Origin: Litorimonas sp964352855
GTDB taxonomy: Bacteria > Pseudomonadota > Alphaproteobacteria > Caulobacterales > Maricaulaceae
Assembly: GCA_964352855.1 (NCBI GenBank)
Contig: CAYGTR010000010.1
Span: 1 to 64,000, forward strand
DNA: 64,000 nucleotides
Reading direction: 5' to 3'
A program made the translations under genes and the position numbers. Below the pieces are notes generated by a model, which searched no databases, was not told the origin of the DNA, and was given only the letters and a program-made list of their open reading frames with translations. Of the stretch, positions 17,548 to 27,154 are shown in pieces (position 1 is the first letter of the stretch; each line of letters starts with the position of its first letter).

Positions 17548-18618
17548 TCACCCCACTTGCCCCCTATGCCTTAACATATGATCCGCCAAGACCACGGCCA
17601 TCATGGCTTCGGCGACGGGAACGGCGCGGATACCGACACAAGGGTCGTGGCGGCCTTTGGTTTGCACATCGATCTCTTCACCTTTGGCGGTCACAGACCG
17701 CGTTTTCTGCATCATGGAGGAGGTCGGCTTGATGGCGACGCGTGCGATGATATCATCGCCATTGCTGATGCCGCCCAATATGCCACCCGATTTATTGGAC
17801 AGGAAATTCGGGCCGTTTTCGCCCGCCCGCATTTCATCCGCATTCTGCACGCCTGTCATGGCAGCGGTTTCAAACCCCGCGCCGATTTCGACGCCTTTGG
17901 CGGCATTGATGGACATCAGACCCATCGCCAAATCAGAGTCGAGTTTACCATAAATCGGTGCGCCCCAACCCGCGGGTATGCCAGAAGCGTGAACTTCGAC
18001 CAAAGCCCCGACGGAATTACCGTCTTTGCGGACGCTGTCGAGATAGTCTTCCCAGTCTTTGGCGGCCGTCGCGTCAGGACACCAAAATGGATTTTGTGTG
18101 GTTTGATCCCAATCCCAGTTTTCGGAATTTATTTTTTTCTCGCCGATTTGAATGACAGCCCCACGGATATATATATCATCGCCTAAGACTTTGCGCGCAA
18201 TCGCCCCCGCGGCGACACGGTTGGCGGTTTCACGGGCGGAGCTGCGCCCGCCGCCGCGATAATCGCGAATACCGTATTTCGCGTCATAGCTCATATCGGC
18301 ATGACCCGGGCGGTAGCGGTCTTTGATGTCAGAATAATCGCGGGAGCGTTGGTCGGTATTCTCAATTAACAATGAAATCGGTGTACCTGTGGTTTGCCCT
18401 TCAAAAACACCGGATAAGATTTTGACGGCATCTGCCTCGCGGCGTTGCGTGACAAAGCGGGACGTGCCGGGTTTGCGCTGATCTAAATAAGTCTGAATAT
18501 CCGCCTCGGTGAGAGGTATGCGCGGTGGGCAACCATCCACCACACAGCCTATTGCAGGGCCGTGGCTCTCGCCCCACGTCGTAAATCGAAACAGATGACC
18601 AAATGTATTATGTGACAT
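17548..18618 (-). CDS. aroC: Chorismate synthase
   Basis: A 356-residue FMN-dependent enzyme that makes chorismate from 5-enolpyruvylshikimate 3-phosphate, the last step of the shikimate pathway. It opens MSHNTFGHLFRFTTWGESHG, the N-terminal signature with the catalytic first histidine. GHADMSYDAKYGIRDYRGGGRSSARET follows in two blocks, with the second catalytic histidine in the later RHDPCVGIRAVPVAEAM signature. Its length is normal. It lies close to the J-domain gene on the same strand and near the divergent pdxH; in many alphaproteobacteria fabI sits in this group too, but none is seen here. Confidence 0.96.
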   Translation of the reverse strand: MSHNTFGHLFRFTTWGESHGPAIGCVVDGCPPRIPLTEADIQTYLDQRKPGTSRFVTQRREADAVKILSGVFEGQTTGTPISLLIENTDQRSRDYSDIKDRYRPGHADMSYDAKYGIRDYRGGGRSSARETANRVAAGAIARKVLGDDIYIRGAVIQIGEKKINSENWDWDQTTQNPFWCPDATAAKDWEDYLDSVRKDGNSVGALVEVHASGIPAGWGAPIYGKLDSDLAMGLMSINAAKGVEIGAGFETAAMTGVQNADEMRAGENGPNFLSNKSGGILGGISNGDDIIARVAIKPTSSMMQKTRSVTAKGEEIDVQTKGRHDPCVGIRAVPVAEAMMAVVLADHMLRHRGQVG

Positions 18619-18669
18619 AAAGGCGTCTTAAACACCTTTAAGGGGAGGGGCTAGTCTTTAGGGGGCAGT

Positions 18670-18885
18670 TTAAAAGCTTCTGGCGCCTGCGCGGACACGA
18701 ATAGATTGTGGTGCCGGCGGGATGAGCGTTTCATAGGCGGATTTTGCCTGTAAAAATGCGCCTGTATTGGCATAGGGACTGTCGGGGTGGAAGAACTTGG
18801 CCTTTTTGCGCCAAGCTGCACGGATATCCGCTTCGCGAGCCCCCATAGGGAGGCCAAGTGTCATCATGGCTTGTTGACGTGTCAT
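18670..18885 (-). CDS. Small J-domain protein
   Basis: A 71-residue protein that is essentially one J domain: LGLPMGAREADIRAAWRKKA is helix I-II, FHPDSPYANT holds the HPD tripeptide that stimulates DnaK ATPase, and FLQAKSAYETLI is helix III. No Gly/Phe or substrate-binding domain follows. It could recruit DnaK to a particular client. It is upstream of aroC on the same strand and divergent from pdxH, with 138 bases between the starts. Confidence 0.75.
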   Translation of the reverse strand: MTRQQAMMTLGLPMGAREADIRAAWRKKAKFFHPDSPYANTGAFLQAKSAYETLIPPAPQSIRVRAGARSF

Positions 18886-19023
18886 TCTGTTTGACCCTCT
18901 TTACTTTTTATTATCCCTAACAGAGAATTTATAAATGCGCTCAACTCGTTAATAACGCCTCAAAAAGCATGGTTAATTTTCAATAATTGAGTCATAAATG
19001 CTTATATTTTTCAGGAATCTTTC

Positions 19024-19683
19024 ATGACCGATCCAAATAACGTCATCCCGAACACGCCCAGTGCGGAAGAGTATCAAGAAGCCCCCCCCAAACCGACGGA
19101 TTGGACGGAGTCCCAAGACCCTATCGCCTTGTTTTCAGATTGGTTAGCGGCGGCAGGAGAAACAGAACTGAACGACCCCAATGCGATGTCATTAGCGACT
19201 GTTGACAATGCGGGCCTGCCTGATGTGCGTATCGTTTTGCTAAAGGCTTTAGACGTGCGCGGCTTTGTTTTTTACAGCAATGCGCAAAGTGCTAAGGGGC
19301 AGCAGCTCAACAATCCCAAAGCGGCGCTCTGTTTTCATTGGAAAACCCAAAAACGCCAAGTGCGGGTGAGGGGCAGGATTTCTGAAGTTACAGAGGCTGA
19401 GTCGGATGCCTATTTCGCCAAACGGGCAAGGGGGTCGCGTGTCGGCGCTTGGGCGTCCGATCAATCTCGCCCTGTGGCTGACCGAAAAACGATGGTTGCC
19501 CGCGTTGCCGAAATGGATGAAAAGTTTAAAGGCGATGATGTCCCGCGTCCGCCGCATTGGAAGGGCTGGCGCGTTGCCCCTGACCATATTGAATTTTGGC
19601 AAGACGGGGCGTTCCGTCTGCATGACCGTATCGTGTTCGAGCCAAATAAAGACGGTTGGGCGAAGACGCGGCTTTATCCTTAG
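19024..19683 (+). CDS. pdxH: Pyridoxamine/pyridoxine 5'-phosphate oxidase
   Basis: A 219-residue FMN enzyme that oxidises pyridoxamine or pyridoxine 5'-phosphate to pyridoxal 5'-phosphate. The split-barrel FMN-binding features include PDVRIVLLKALDVRGFVFYSN (written across the site), then KGQQL, ALCFHWK and RQVRVRG. The C-terminal PNPOx dimerisation part has WKGWRVAPDHIEFWQDG and ends TRLYP. AGGAA lies six bases before the ATG. Its closeness to the J-domain gene and aroC matches the usual alphaproteobacterial neighbourhood. Confidence 0.95.
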   Translation: MTDPNNVIPNTPSAEEYQEAPPKPTDWTESQDPIALFSDWLAAAGETELNDPNAMSLATVDNAGLPDVRIVLLKALDVRGFVFYSNAQSAKGQQLNNPKAALCFHWKTQKRQVRVRGRISEVTEAESDAYFAKRARGSRVGAWASDQSRPVADRKTMVARVAEMDEKFKGDDVPRPPHWKGWRVAPDHIEFWQDGAFRLHDRIVFEPNKDGWAKTRLYP

Positions 19684-19735
19684 CCGCAACGCTTAAGCGC
19701 TTTGAGAGTTTAGAAAGGTCTGATAGCATCAATTT

Positions 19736-20176
19736 ATGGAAGGCCTCATTTTTATATTGTTTTTTGCCTTTGTGGCCTTTCTTATTTTTGGGTCTAAAAC
19801 CAAATTGTCAAAGACGTCCGTTTCTAAGTATTCAGAACCTCATGACATTCTGCAAGCCAAATGGAATGCAGAAAGTCAAAAACGAAACCGTGTTATGAAA
19901 TCGACAGAATCATATCGCGGAACGGGTGAACGTGCGGCTGAACAAGAGAAGAGCCGATCCTTTCAAGATCGCAAACAATCCAGGGACGCCAATAATCGCG
20001 ATCGCGACCAGACCAAAGAAATGGCCCGTTCGGGTGATGGTGCCCCGAAAGATTTAAGCTTTAATCGTCGTGACGATTGGGGTCGCCGTGGAAATATGGG
20101 CGGTGGCTTTTTAGTCCCCTTTACGGGCAGTTTGATTGTTGCAGGGGCTTTGGCGGCCTTGTTGGCGTTCTCTTGA
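19736..20176 (+). CDS. Small membrane protein of unknown function
   Basis: A 146-residue protein with a hydrophobic N-terminus (GLIFILFFAFVAFLIFG) and a second hydrophobic stretch at the C-terminus (SLIVAGALAALLAF). Between them is a charged Arg/Asp/Gln/Ser-rich stretch of about 95 residues, likely disordered. No ribosome site is obvious. It is 17 bases upstream of the DUF1499 gene on the same strand, so cotranscription is likely. No family was recognised. Confidence 0.6.
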   Translation: MEGLIFILFFAFVAFLIFGSKTKLSKTSVSKYSEPHDILQAKWNAESQKRNRVMKSTESYRGTGERAAEQEKSRSFQDRKQSRDANNRDRDQTKEMARSGDGAPKDLSFNRRDDWGRRGNMGGGFLVPFTGSLIVAGALAALLAFS

Positions 20177-20193
20177 AGGAATAGACACTGATT

Positions 20194-21057
20194 ATGACAA
20201 AAGAAAATCCAGCTTTGAAAACAGATATGACTGTTGTGCCCAGACGCGAGAGTGGTGTGAAGAGACGCAAAGTCAGGACATGGGTGCTGCGCTTAGCGCT
20301 TTTTCTAACGATTCTTGGCCCGCTTATTTTTATTCTGGCGGCTCCGGGTTATAAAATGGGACTATGGGATCTGGGCACAGCATTGGGTAAAATGACGCGT
20401 GAAATTGGCCCCATGGTCTTGATCGCAGGCGCTGTGGTCAGCTTCATAGGCTTACTATTGGCTTTCATCATGCAGCCTAGAAAAGGTTTTGTTGTCGCTA
20501 TAATTGGCCTCTTAGTACCCGCTCTGGGCTTGTACCATCTGAGTAATGTTCAAAAAACCGTTCAGACCCTGCCTTTCATACATGATGTCACAACTGATAC
20601 GCAGGATGTGCCGATGTTTACCGATGTCATTATGTCGGAACGTGCGGCTGTTGAGGGGGTAAATACCGCTGATTATATCGGCAAAACAGCCCCCACGCGC
20701 GATGCGGAGGGAAATTCAGGGCAAGAATTAGTGTCCGTTCTCCAAACAAAGGCCTATCCTGATATTCGGTCGATTGTTTTGTCTGAATCTAAAGATGTTG
20801 TATTTGGCAAGGTTGAGGCCGTTGTCAATCAGATGGGATGGGAGCTAAAAAATTCTGACCTCGAGGCGGGTCTGATTGAGGCGACAGACACAACATTTTG
20901 GTATGGATTTCAAGACGACGTGATTGTGCGTTTGCGCGATTCTGAGGGTGGCGGCACGCTTGTGGATGTCCGTTCGCTCTCGCGGATTGGCGGTTCCGAT
21001 ATCGGTAAAAACGCCGATCGTATTCGAGAATTTTTCAAGGTGCTAAACGCGGCTTAA
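20194..21057 (+). CDS. DUF1499 membrane protein
   Basis: A 287-residue protein with three N-terminal hydrophobic helices (residues about 28-48, 63-90 and 95-115) followed by a DUF1499 domain from about residue 130. That domain shows the family pattern DIRSIVLSESKDVVFGKVEA, then GWEL, LIEATDTTFWYGF and VDVRSLSRIGGSDIGKNA. DUF1499 has no agreed biochemical role; it is common in alphaproteobacteria. The preceding small membrane protein is probably in the same transcript. Confidence 0.82.
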   Translation: MTKENPALKTDMTVVPRRESGVKRRKVRTWVLRLALFLTILGPLIFILAAPGYKMGLWDLGTALGKMTREIGPMVLIAGAVVSFIGLLLAFIMQPRKGFVVAIIGLLVPALGLYHLSNVQKTVQTLPFIHDVTTDTQDVPMFTDVIMSERAAVEGVNTADYIGKTAPTRDAEGNSGQELVSVLQTKAYPDIRSIVLSESKDVVFGKVEAVVNQMGWELKNSDLEAGLIEATDTTFWYGFQDDVIVRLRDSEGGGTLVDVRSLSRIGGSDIGKNADRIREFFKVLNAA

Positions 21058-21072
21058 GCTAAGCTGCTTAGA

Positions 21073-21972
21073 CTAGGCCGCGAGATAATAGCTCTGGCGT
21101 AATCCGTCCGGGCCGTCGGCTGTGATGCGACCTTCTTTCCGCATATGAATAATATGCGCCAAGACGCTGTGGGCCGCGGCAGGGTGTAAGCGTTTGTCGA
21201 TATCGGCATAAAGTTTTTCGACCATATCAAAAATATTCGTCAGTCCACTTTCCAACGCCGCTGTGATTTGGGCCTCTCTGGCCAAGCGATGATCAATATA
21301 GGCTTGCACAAATATATCGACATTCGTGATGGCAGGGCCATGGGTTGGGCGCAAAATGTCAAAATGGCGATCATAGACGCGTCGGAGGGAGGCAAGATAA
21401 TCGCCCATATCGCCATCGGGAGGGCTGACGACACTGGTTGACCAGCCCATAATATGATCGCCTGAGAAGAGCGTGTTTTCTTCATGTAGCGCATAACATA
21501 GGTGATTGGATGTATGGCCGGGTGTGTGAAGCGCCTCCATTGTCCAACCATCGCCTTTTATGATTTCACCATTGCGAATTTCGACATCAGGTTTGAAGGA
21601 TAAGTCATCCCCGGCTTCCAATCTGATTTCTCCGCCTTGAGGCGGCTCCGGCTGCACGCCGTAACCATAGACTTTACAGCCATGGGCTTCTGCCAAGGGT
21701 TTGGCCATGGGAGAGTGATCGATATGATGATGCGTCACCAAAACATGTGTAACAGTGCGGCCCTCTAAGGCTTTTTCCAACGCAGCTTTGTGTTTGTCAG
21801 TTGTCGGACCCGGGTCAATGACACAGACATTCTTGTGACCTATGATGAAAACGCCTGTGCCTGTATAGGTAAAAGGGCCTGGATTGTCCGCGGTCACTCG
21901 TTGGACAAGCGGGCTTAGCTGATCGCAGCGACCATATTCAAAGTCAAAATCTCGAACAAAGGGAATCGCCAC
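21073..21972 (-). CDS. MBL-fold metallo-hydrolase (LACTB2-like)
   Basis: A 299-residue metallo-beta-lactamase-fold hydrolase. The metal site is seen as THHHIDHSP, LHTPGHTSNH and SGDHIM, with a later THGP. A C-terminal helical extension with HPAAAHSVLAHIIHMRKEGRI is typical of the LACTB2/RNase-like branch. The substrate is unknown; hydrolase or nuclease activity are both possible. The preceding gene on the minus strand ends two bases away at 21975, so they form an operon. Confidence 0.87.
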   Translation of the reverse strand: MAIPFVRDFDFEYGRCDQLSPLVQRVTADNPGPFTYTGTGVFIIGHKNVCVIDPGPTTDKHKAALEKALEGRTVTHVLVTHHHIDHSPMAKPLAEAHGCKVYGYGVQPEPPQGGEIRLEAGDDLSFKPDVEIRNGEIIKGDGWTMEALHTPGHTSNHLCYALHEENTLFSGDHIMGWSTSVVSPPDGDMGDYLASLRRVYDRHFDILRPTHGPAITNVDIFVQAYIDHRLAREAQITAALESGLTNIFDMVEKLYADIDKRLHPAAAHSVLAHIIHMRKEGRITADGPDGLRQSYYLAA

Positions 21973-21974
21973 AA

Positions 21975-22901
21975 TTAGTCCTCTCGCTTGCTTTGTAGGA
22001 CAAGCGGGTAGTGAAAATCAACCGCACGCCGAAGCGCTATGCCCAATAGGCGTGTTGATTCCAGCTTATCTTTCAAAGGTAAGGCCAAAGGCGGTCCCAT
22101 ATCTGTTTTATTGACGTCGACAATATAGATTTTGCCGTCTTTTGTGTCTCGTAGAATATCTAACCCGCCCCAGTCTAGTTTCATTTTTTGACAAAATTGT
22201 GAAATGTGCGACAGCTCTGTCTCTGAGAAATGGGCTTCGGGCGTCGAAAGGCGGCAGCGACTATTCAGATTGGCAAAGCGCTCTTCGACAGGGCGTTCTT
22301 TCAAATAGACAAGCGGTATATCCCCAAAAACAGTAGGGCAGCGATGATCGAGGACTGTGCCGTCTTGTGTTTCGGTCTTAATCAGCTTTTGGTAAACCCA
22401 ACCATCCTGCGGGTCGCAATTTTCATTAGCCACATAGCCGTCATGCTTGCCGTTGAGCTCTGACTTACAAATAAAGGGCAGAGGAGCGGTGCGCGGATCA
22501 ACGTCGAGACTATATCCAAAAACGTCTTCAAAAACCTCAGCTACGCGGCTTTTACTGATATCCGTGCAATCGCGATTGATACCCGGCGGCGCATTGGGGT
22601 CTTTATCCAGATAAGTCTGATCGCTAAAATAGAGATGCAAATCTGGGTCTGTCCCAGGCCCAGCAGTAACGAGATCGGCCTGCATCATAGCCCCCCACAG
22701 CAGATAAACGTTTTGAACCTCGCGCGGGTGGCAGGCCACAAACCGAGGAGGCGCGTCAATAGAAGGACGGCGCTTCTCAAGCCGATAATACCGCCACCAT
22801 ATATAAATGTCCTTGAACAAATCAGGAGTGAAAGGCACAAAAGCCCCGGTCTCGCGAACCGTCACGCCGCGAAACGTCCAATCAAAGTCAGAGGGTCTCA
22901 T
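21975..22901 (-). CDS. ATP-grasp-like protein of unknown substrate
   Basis: A 308-residue cytoplasmic protein. The C-terminal part has the ATP-grasp-style metal pattern: KLDWGGLDILRD, then KIYIVDVNKTDMGPP, where the D and the DVN supply acidic and amide metal ligands. A central VYQKLIKTE segment could hold the lysine for ATP. The N-terminal part (about 130 residues) has no recognised motif, except a possible transferase-like VACHPREVQNVYLLWG. It could be a ligase acting on a carboxylate; no partner is seen besides the MBL hydrolase two bases downstream. Confidence 0.6.
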   Translation of the reverse strand: MRPSDFDWTFRGVTVRETGAFVPFTPDLFKDIYIWWRYYRLEKRRPSIDAPPRFVACHPREVQNVYLLWGAMMQADLVTAGPGTDPDLHLYFSDQTYLDKDPNAPPGINRDCTDISKSRVAEVFEDVFGYSLDVDPRTAPLPFICKSELNGKHDGYVANENCDPQDGWVYQKLIKTETQDGTVLDHRCPTVFGDIPLVYLKERPVEERFANLNSRCRLSTPEAHFSETELSHISQFCQKMKLDWGGLDILRDTKDGKIYIVDVNKTDMGPPLALPLKDKLESTRLLGIALRRAVDFHYPLVLQSKRED

Positions 22902-22916
22902 GCGCCGTAGATTAGA

Positions 22917-23576
22917 TTAGCGAACTCGTTTTACCTTAACGGCGCGCCCAGAACCGTTAATTTGCATATTGAAGCTACCTAATGCTCCCTTTCTAATTTC
23001 GGCTACAGGTCTATTGCTTTCGCGGATTTTAGGTATTTTCAGGTCAATTGCGTCTAGTTGTTCCCAAACTTGACCATTACTCATGAAGAGCCGCGTCTTT
23101 TTGTAGCCAAAAGTCTGCAACTTGACGATTTCCAAATTGATTTGTTTAACCTCAGCTGTTTCCGGCAAGACGTCTTTCATTGATTTAGGCGCAGCAATAC
23201 CTTTAGTGGTTTTTGCTACCTCTACCGCATCAGTGAGGGGATTGCTTTTAGGCGCTTTATCCGCATTGCCCCCGAATAAACCGCTCAGGATGGGGAGCGA
23301 CGGAATATTGAATCCGAACGAATCGCGCTCAACGTTCTGAATTTGCTCTTTCGATACTGTAAAAACCTCTCCATCTTCCTGTGCTTTTGCAAATTGCTCA
23401 ATGGTCGCATCGTAACATGCTAAGCGCTCTGCATCATTAGGCAGGCTTCTGCAGGCGAAGACCTCTGCCAACTCGCTAGAGTTTTGTGTTTGGGCCAAGG
23501 CCGTGCCGTTCAAAGAAAATATAACCGCAAATCCAGAGACCAAAAAAGTCTTGTTGTAGAGTGTTTTAATCATCAT
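22917..23576 (-). CDS. Exported protein with a CRxxxxDxERLACYD motif
   Basis: A 219-residue protein with a signal peptide ending about ALA-QT. Just after it comes FACRSLPNDAERLACYD, a two-cysteine motif seen in assorted small periplasmic proteins of alphaproteobacteria. The C-terminal half has strand-like FGYKKTRLFMSNGQVWEQLD and a basic end. AGGAG lies eight bases before the first ATG. The function is unknown. It is transcribed away from the TonB-dependent receptor, and the two share the 313-base intergenic region. Confidence 0.65.
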   Translation of the reverse strand: MMIKTLYNKTFLVSGFAVIFSLNGTALAQTQNSSELAEVFACRSLPNDAERLACYDATIEQFAKAQEDGEVFTVSKEQIQNVERDSFGFNIPSLPILSGLFGGNADKAPKSNPLTDAVEVAKTTKGIAAPKSMKDVLPETAEVKQINLEIVKLQTFGYKKTRLFMSNGQVWEQLDAIDLKIPKIRESNRPVAEIRKGALGSFNMQINGSGRAVKVKRVR

Positions 23577-23694
23577 CAGTCGATCTCCTGTTGGTTACTC
23601 ATCCCATAATACACTTCATTTAAGTGTAACAGAGCTCTTTGCATAGCGAGTTTGATTGTTGCGCACTTCCTGAGGCATATTTGTCTTATATATA

Positions 23695-23716
23695 TTTATA
23701 TATAAGAATTATAGTG
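23695..23716. promoter_or_regulatory. 22-bp palindrome upstream of the TonB-dependent receptor
   Basis: CTTATATATA at the left and TATATATAAG at the right are exact reverse complements around a TT centre. It lies about 175 bases before the receptor start and about 120 bases from the divergent exported-protein start. It could be a repressor operator or an AT-rich melting element. The rest of 23577-23889 holds no other clear element. Confidence 0.45.
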
Positions 23717-23889
23717 TGGTTTAAATTCACAACTAGGTGACAATTTTGCAACACTCACAAAAAAAGGCAAAATTTTCTGTATTTTTGTCCATCTTACCTA
23801 TTGAGTGTTCCTCATTAATAGATTTTAACCCGTCCTAAGTATGCATGTGCGTGCGTAATGAATGAAAAACCAGTTCGAAGGGGTTCTTA

Positions 23890-26800
23890 ATGAACATTTT
23901 AGATAAAACACGTCTGCTGCAGACATCTGTTCTCTCCAGCTTAATTATGGGTTTCGGTGCAACAGCCTACGCTCAGGTAGAAGACACATCAGTTGAAGAA
24001 ACAGAAGTTGTCGAGATTGATGAAGCAGAATTTGAGGAAGATGGCGATGAAGTCATCGTTACGGGTTCGCGTCTGCGCCGTAATGAGTTTACATCCGCAT
24101 CTCCTTTGCAAGTCATTGATGGCGAACTGTCGCGCGACTTAGGTTTAGTTGATGCTGCAGATTTGCTGGGTCAGACAACAGTTGTTCAGGGTCAGCAAAT
24201 TACGACTGGCGTTTCCACCAGTGCGGGCTTGAACACAACTAACGGACCGGGATCTGCAGAAGCGTCTTTACGTGGTCTAGACTCTAGCCGGACATTGGTT
24301 CTTGTCAACGGACGTCGTCTCGCTCCTGCGGGCGTGCGCGGAACACCAAGTGTTCCGGATCTTAACATGATTCCCGGCACATTGATTGAACGTGTTGACG
24401 TTCTTTTGGACGGTGCGTCGTCTATCTATGGTTCTGATGCGGTTGCCGGTGTTGTTAACTATCAGTTGCGTCGGCAAATGGATGGTATTCAGCTTGATGC
24501 CTTTGCGACAATGCCTGAATTTGCAGGAAACGCGGGACATCAAGAGGTTTTCTCAATTTCCGGTGGCGTGACGGGCGATAATGGCTTTATCAACTTTGCG
24601 GTCGAGCACAGCAGAACTGACGGTTTTGCTGAAACCGCCTTCGACGGGTTTTATGATCCTTACTCTAATGGTTGTCGTAGTTCCGTTACAATCGGTGCGA
24701 GCGGAACAATTTACGATCCAGATACTTGTCGGAACGGTACATTTGGTGCGGGCGCGGTTTCGTCGCCTGTAGGGTTTCTTGCTTATGAAGCAGGTGCGAA
24801 TATTGCTGGCTTACCGGCCAATTTCTCGCGCGTTCCGATTACCCTTCAATTAATACAGCCCGATAATGCTAGCGGTATTCGTCTTTTGAATTATCCTGAG
24901 GAATTTGAAGCTTCCTTCACACCTGATTTCGAGCGGACAACAATGTTTACTTTTGGTGAGCTTGATACCGGTTTTTACGGTGATATGACAGCGTATTTTG
25001 AAGCCTCTCACAGCGAACGTCGGACAAATAACCAGACATCCGGTCAAGGCGCAATTGAGCTGCCTGAAACTTATTTGCTAAATCCTTTTTCGAGCTTAGG
25101 TGGTGGGTCTACTTTGTTCTACCGTACCAATTTTGAAGCTGATACCAATGTGGCACAGACACGCTTGATCGGTGGTCTAAAGGGCGATTTGCCGTTCCTT
25201 GAAAAGGCCGGCCTCAACAATTGGGCATATGATGCTTATGTCAGCCACTCTCGTTCAAGTGGTCAGGACAGAGTTAAGGGTGTTCCGTTTCAGCCACGGC
25301 TAGAGCAGACACTTGCCAACACAACATTAGATGCCGATGGTAATGTTGTGTGTGATCCGCGAGTTATTGCGGGTGACGGACAATTGGTCGAGTGTCGTCC
25401 TTTGGACTTCGTTGATCCGACGTTTTTGTTTACCGGTCGTTTTGCTGATGATGCTGACACAGAATATCTTTTCCCGAACCGTCTGACCGACACGATTGTA
25501 ACTCAGACCGTTTATTCAGGCTTTGTATCCGGCGATCTGTTCGAAATTCCAACAGGCGGAATGGTTATTGCCGGTTTCGGTGGTGAATATCGTGAAGACT
25601 TTATTGAAACAAATACTTCGTTAGCAGGTGATTTTAATGGATTTTCGAATGATCCGGGGTCTAATGGCCGTCGCAGCTTGAAAGAAGTCTTTGGTGAAAT
25701 TGAACTTCCTCTTATCGTAGATAAACCATTCGTGAAATTGTTGAATGTTAACTTAGCGGCACGTTACACAGATGAGTCTAATTTTGGTGCGCAGGAAACT
25801 TACAGCGTTAAGGGGCAATATGCGCCGACGGATTGGTTGTCCTTCCGAGGTACTTATGGTACATCTTATCGTGCGCCTGGTCTGGGCGAACAATTTGGTG
25901 GTGCCAGTGAGAGTTTTGTGAACCCTGGTGATCCTTGCCGAACACCTGGACTAACTGTGCCGTTCACGGACTTTGATGGTGATCCTACAACGCCTGATAC
26001 GCGGAACTATGACCCTGCGCTAGAAAACCGGACTGATGTCGTTCTTCAAAACTGTCTCAATGGCGGTGGCCCCTTCGGAATCGCCGCAACAGATCCGTTC
26101 AATCTGGGTATCCGCGGTTTGGGAACATCCGTTCCATCATTCTTCGGCTCACCGACGATTGTTGCGTCTGGTTCTAATCCAGACCTTGATCCTGAAACAT
26201 CTAAAGCTTTTTCTATCGGGGGGACATTTGAACAGCCTTGGTCAGATAAATTTGATTTGAAATTTGCAATGACTTATTTCGAGATCACAGTAGATGATGA
26301 AATTGATCAACTTACGTCTAATACAATTGTTAATCGTTGTTATAATTCGGTCGGTTTGACCGATCAAACTTGTGCTTTCATCACGCGAGCCCCACGGGTT
26401 ACAGGCGATGATACATCAGGTGAGATCACTTTTGTGTCAGCTCTTAACCAAAATTTAGGTCAGCAAGTTGTTGAAGGTATCGATTATAACCTTGAATTAG
26501 GTCTTAATTTCAAGGATATAGGTATTAACGTCCCTGTTGAATACTCCTTTATTGGTCGGGCGACTCAGTCGCTTAGACAAGATCAAGAAGAGTTCCAAGC
26601 GGATGGCATCCTCATCAATCGTGAGTTGGGTGAATATGGTAATCCAGAATGGCGCTTAAACTTGACTAATATTTTGCGTTACGAGGACTTCCAGTTCCTA
26701 TTTCAAACGCGTTATATTGGTAGCCAAGTCGAAAACTTCTTGAATGTGGATGATCCTATTACGGGCTTGTCGGCTGGCGATGTCGACATCGATCAGTTGA

Positions 26801-27072
26801 GTTCAGGTTTTGGTAATTGTGTAAGAGCCGAAGGCGCAGGTAATGCAACAGATGGTTTCAACTGTTTGCAATTGGATGGATTGGATGATTATTTTGTGCA
26901 TAGTGCTTCGGTTGCTTATGCTAAAGATACTTTTGTCTTCCGCGTAGGTGTCAACAATTTGTTCGATACGGCTCCGCCACTGACAGATAACAACGATCTG
27001 GCTAACCTTGGTGGTATCGGTTATGATATCGGTGGCCGTACATACTTTGCTAACGTTACGAAAACATTCTAA
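23890..27072 (+). CDS. TonB-dependent outer-membrane receptor
   Basis: A 1060-residue receptor, longer than classic siderophore receptors (about 700-800) and typical of the large alphaproteobacterial group. A signal peptide ends about AYA-QV. An acidic linker of about 30 residues follows, then the TonB box DEVIVTGSR, a plug domain with LRGLDSSRTLVLVNGRR and IERVDVLLDGASSIYGSDAVAGVVN (written in two blocks), and a 22-strand barrel ending YFANVTKTF with the terminal aromatic residue. Calcium-like acidic loops and several Cys are present. The substrate is unknown. It stands alone with its own terminator; the TonB locus at 30-37 kb is a plausible energy source. Confidence 0.94.
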   Translation: MNILDKTRLLQTSVLSSLIMGFGATAYAQVEDTSVEETEVVEIDEAEFEEDGDEVIVTGSRLRRNEFTSASPLQVIDGELSRDLGLVDAADLLGQTTVVQGQQITTGVSTSAGLNTTNGPGSAEASLRGLDSSRTLVLVNGRRLAPAGVRGTPSVPDLNMIPGTLIERVDVLLDGASSIYGSDAVAGVVNYQLRRQMDGIQLDAFATMPEFAGNAGHQEVFSISGGVTGDNGFINFAVEHSRTDGFAETAFDGFYDPYSNGCRSSVTIGASGTIYDPDTCRNGTFGAGAVSSPVGFLAYEAGANIAGLPANFSRVPITLQLIQPDNASGIRLLNYPEEFEASFTPDFERTTMFTFGELDTGFYGDMTAYFEASHSERRTNNQTSGQGAIELPETYLLNPFSSLGGGSTLFYRTNFEADTNVAQTRLIGGLKGDLPFLEKAGLNNWAYDAYVSHSRSSGQDRVKGVPFQPRLEQTLANTTLDADGNVVCDPRVIAGDGQLVECRPLDFVDPTFLFTGRFADDADTEYLFPNRLTDTIVTQTVYSGFVSGDLFEIPTGGMVIAGFGGEYREDFIETNTSLAGDFNGFSNDPGSNGRRSLKEVFGEIELPLIVDKPFVKLLNVNLAARYTDESNFGAQETYSVKGQYAPTDWLSFRGTYGTSYRAPGLGEQFGGASESFVNPGDPCRTPGLTVPFTDFDGDPTTPDTRNYDPALENRTDVVLQNCLNGGGPFGIAATDPFNLGIRGLGTSVPSFFGSPTIVASGSNPDLDPETSKAFSIGGTFEQPWSDKFDLKFAMTYFEITVDDEIDQLTSNTIVNRCYNSVGLTDQTCAFITRAPRVTGDDTSGEITFVSALNQNLGQQVVEGIDYNLELGLNFKDIGINVPVEYSFIGRATQSLRQDQEEFQADGILINRELGEYGNPEWRLNLTNILRYEDFQFLFQTRYIGSQVENFLNVDDPITGLSAGDVDIDQLSSGFGNCVRAEGAGNATDGFNCLQLDGLDDYFVHSASVAYAKDTFVFRVGVNNLFDTAPPLTDNNDLANLGGIGYDIGGRTYFANVTKTF

Positions 27073-27120
27073 TCATATGAATGCGGCGCTACCTTAAAGG
27101 GTAGCACAATTACAAAATAG

Positions 27121-27154
27121 AAACCGTACTCAAGATTTTGAGTACGGTTTTTTT
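27121..27154 (+). terminator. Rho-independent terminator of the TonB-dependent receptor gene
   Basis: CCGTACTCAA pairs perfectly with TTGAGTACGG around a GATT loop, extended by AAA/TTT and a T run. It starts 49 bases after the receptor stop codon. Confidence 0.95.
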
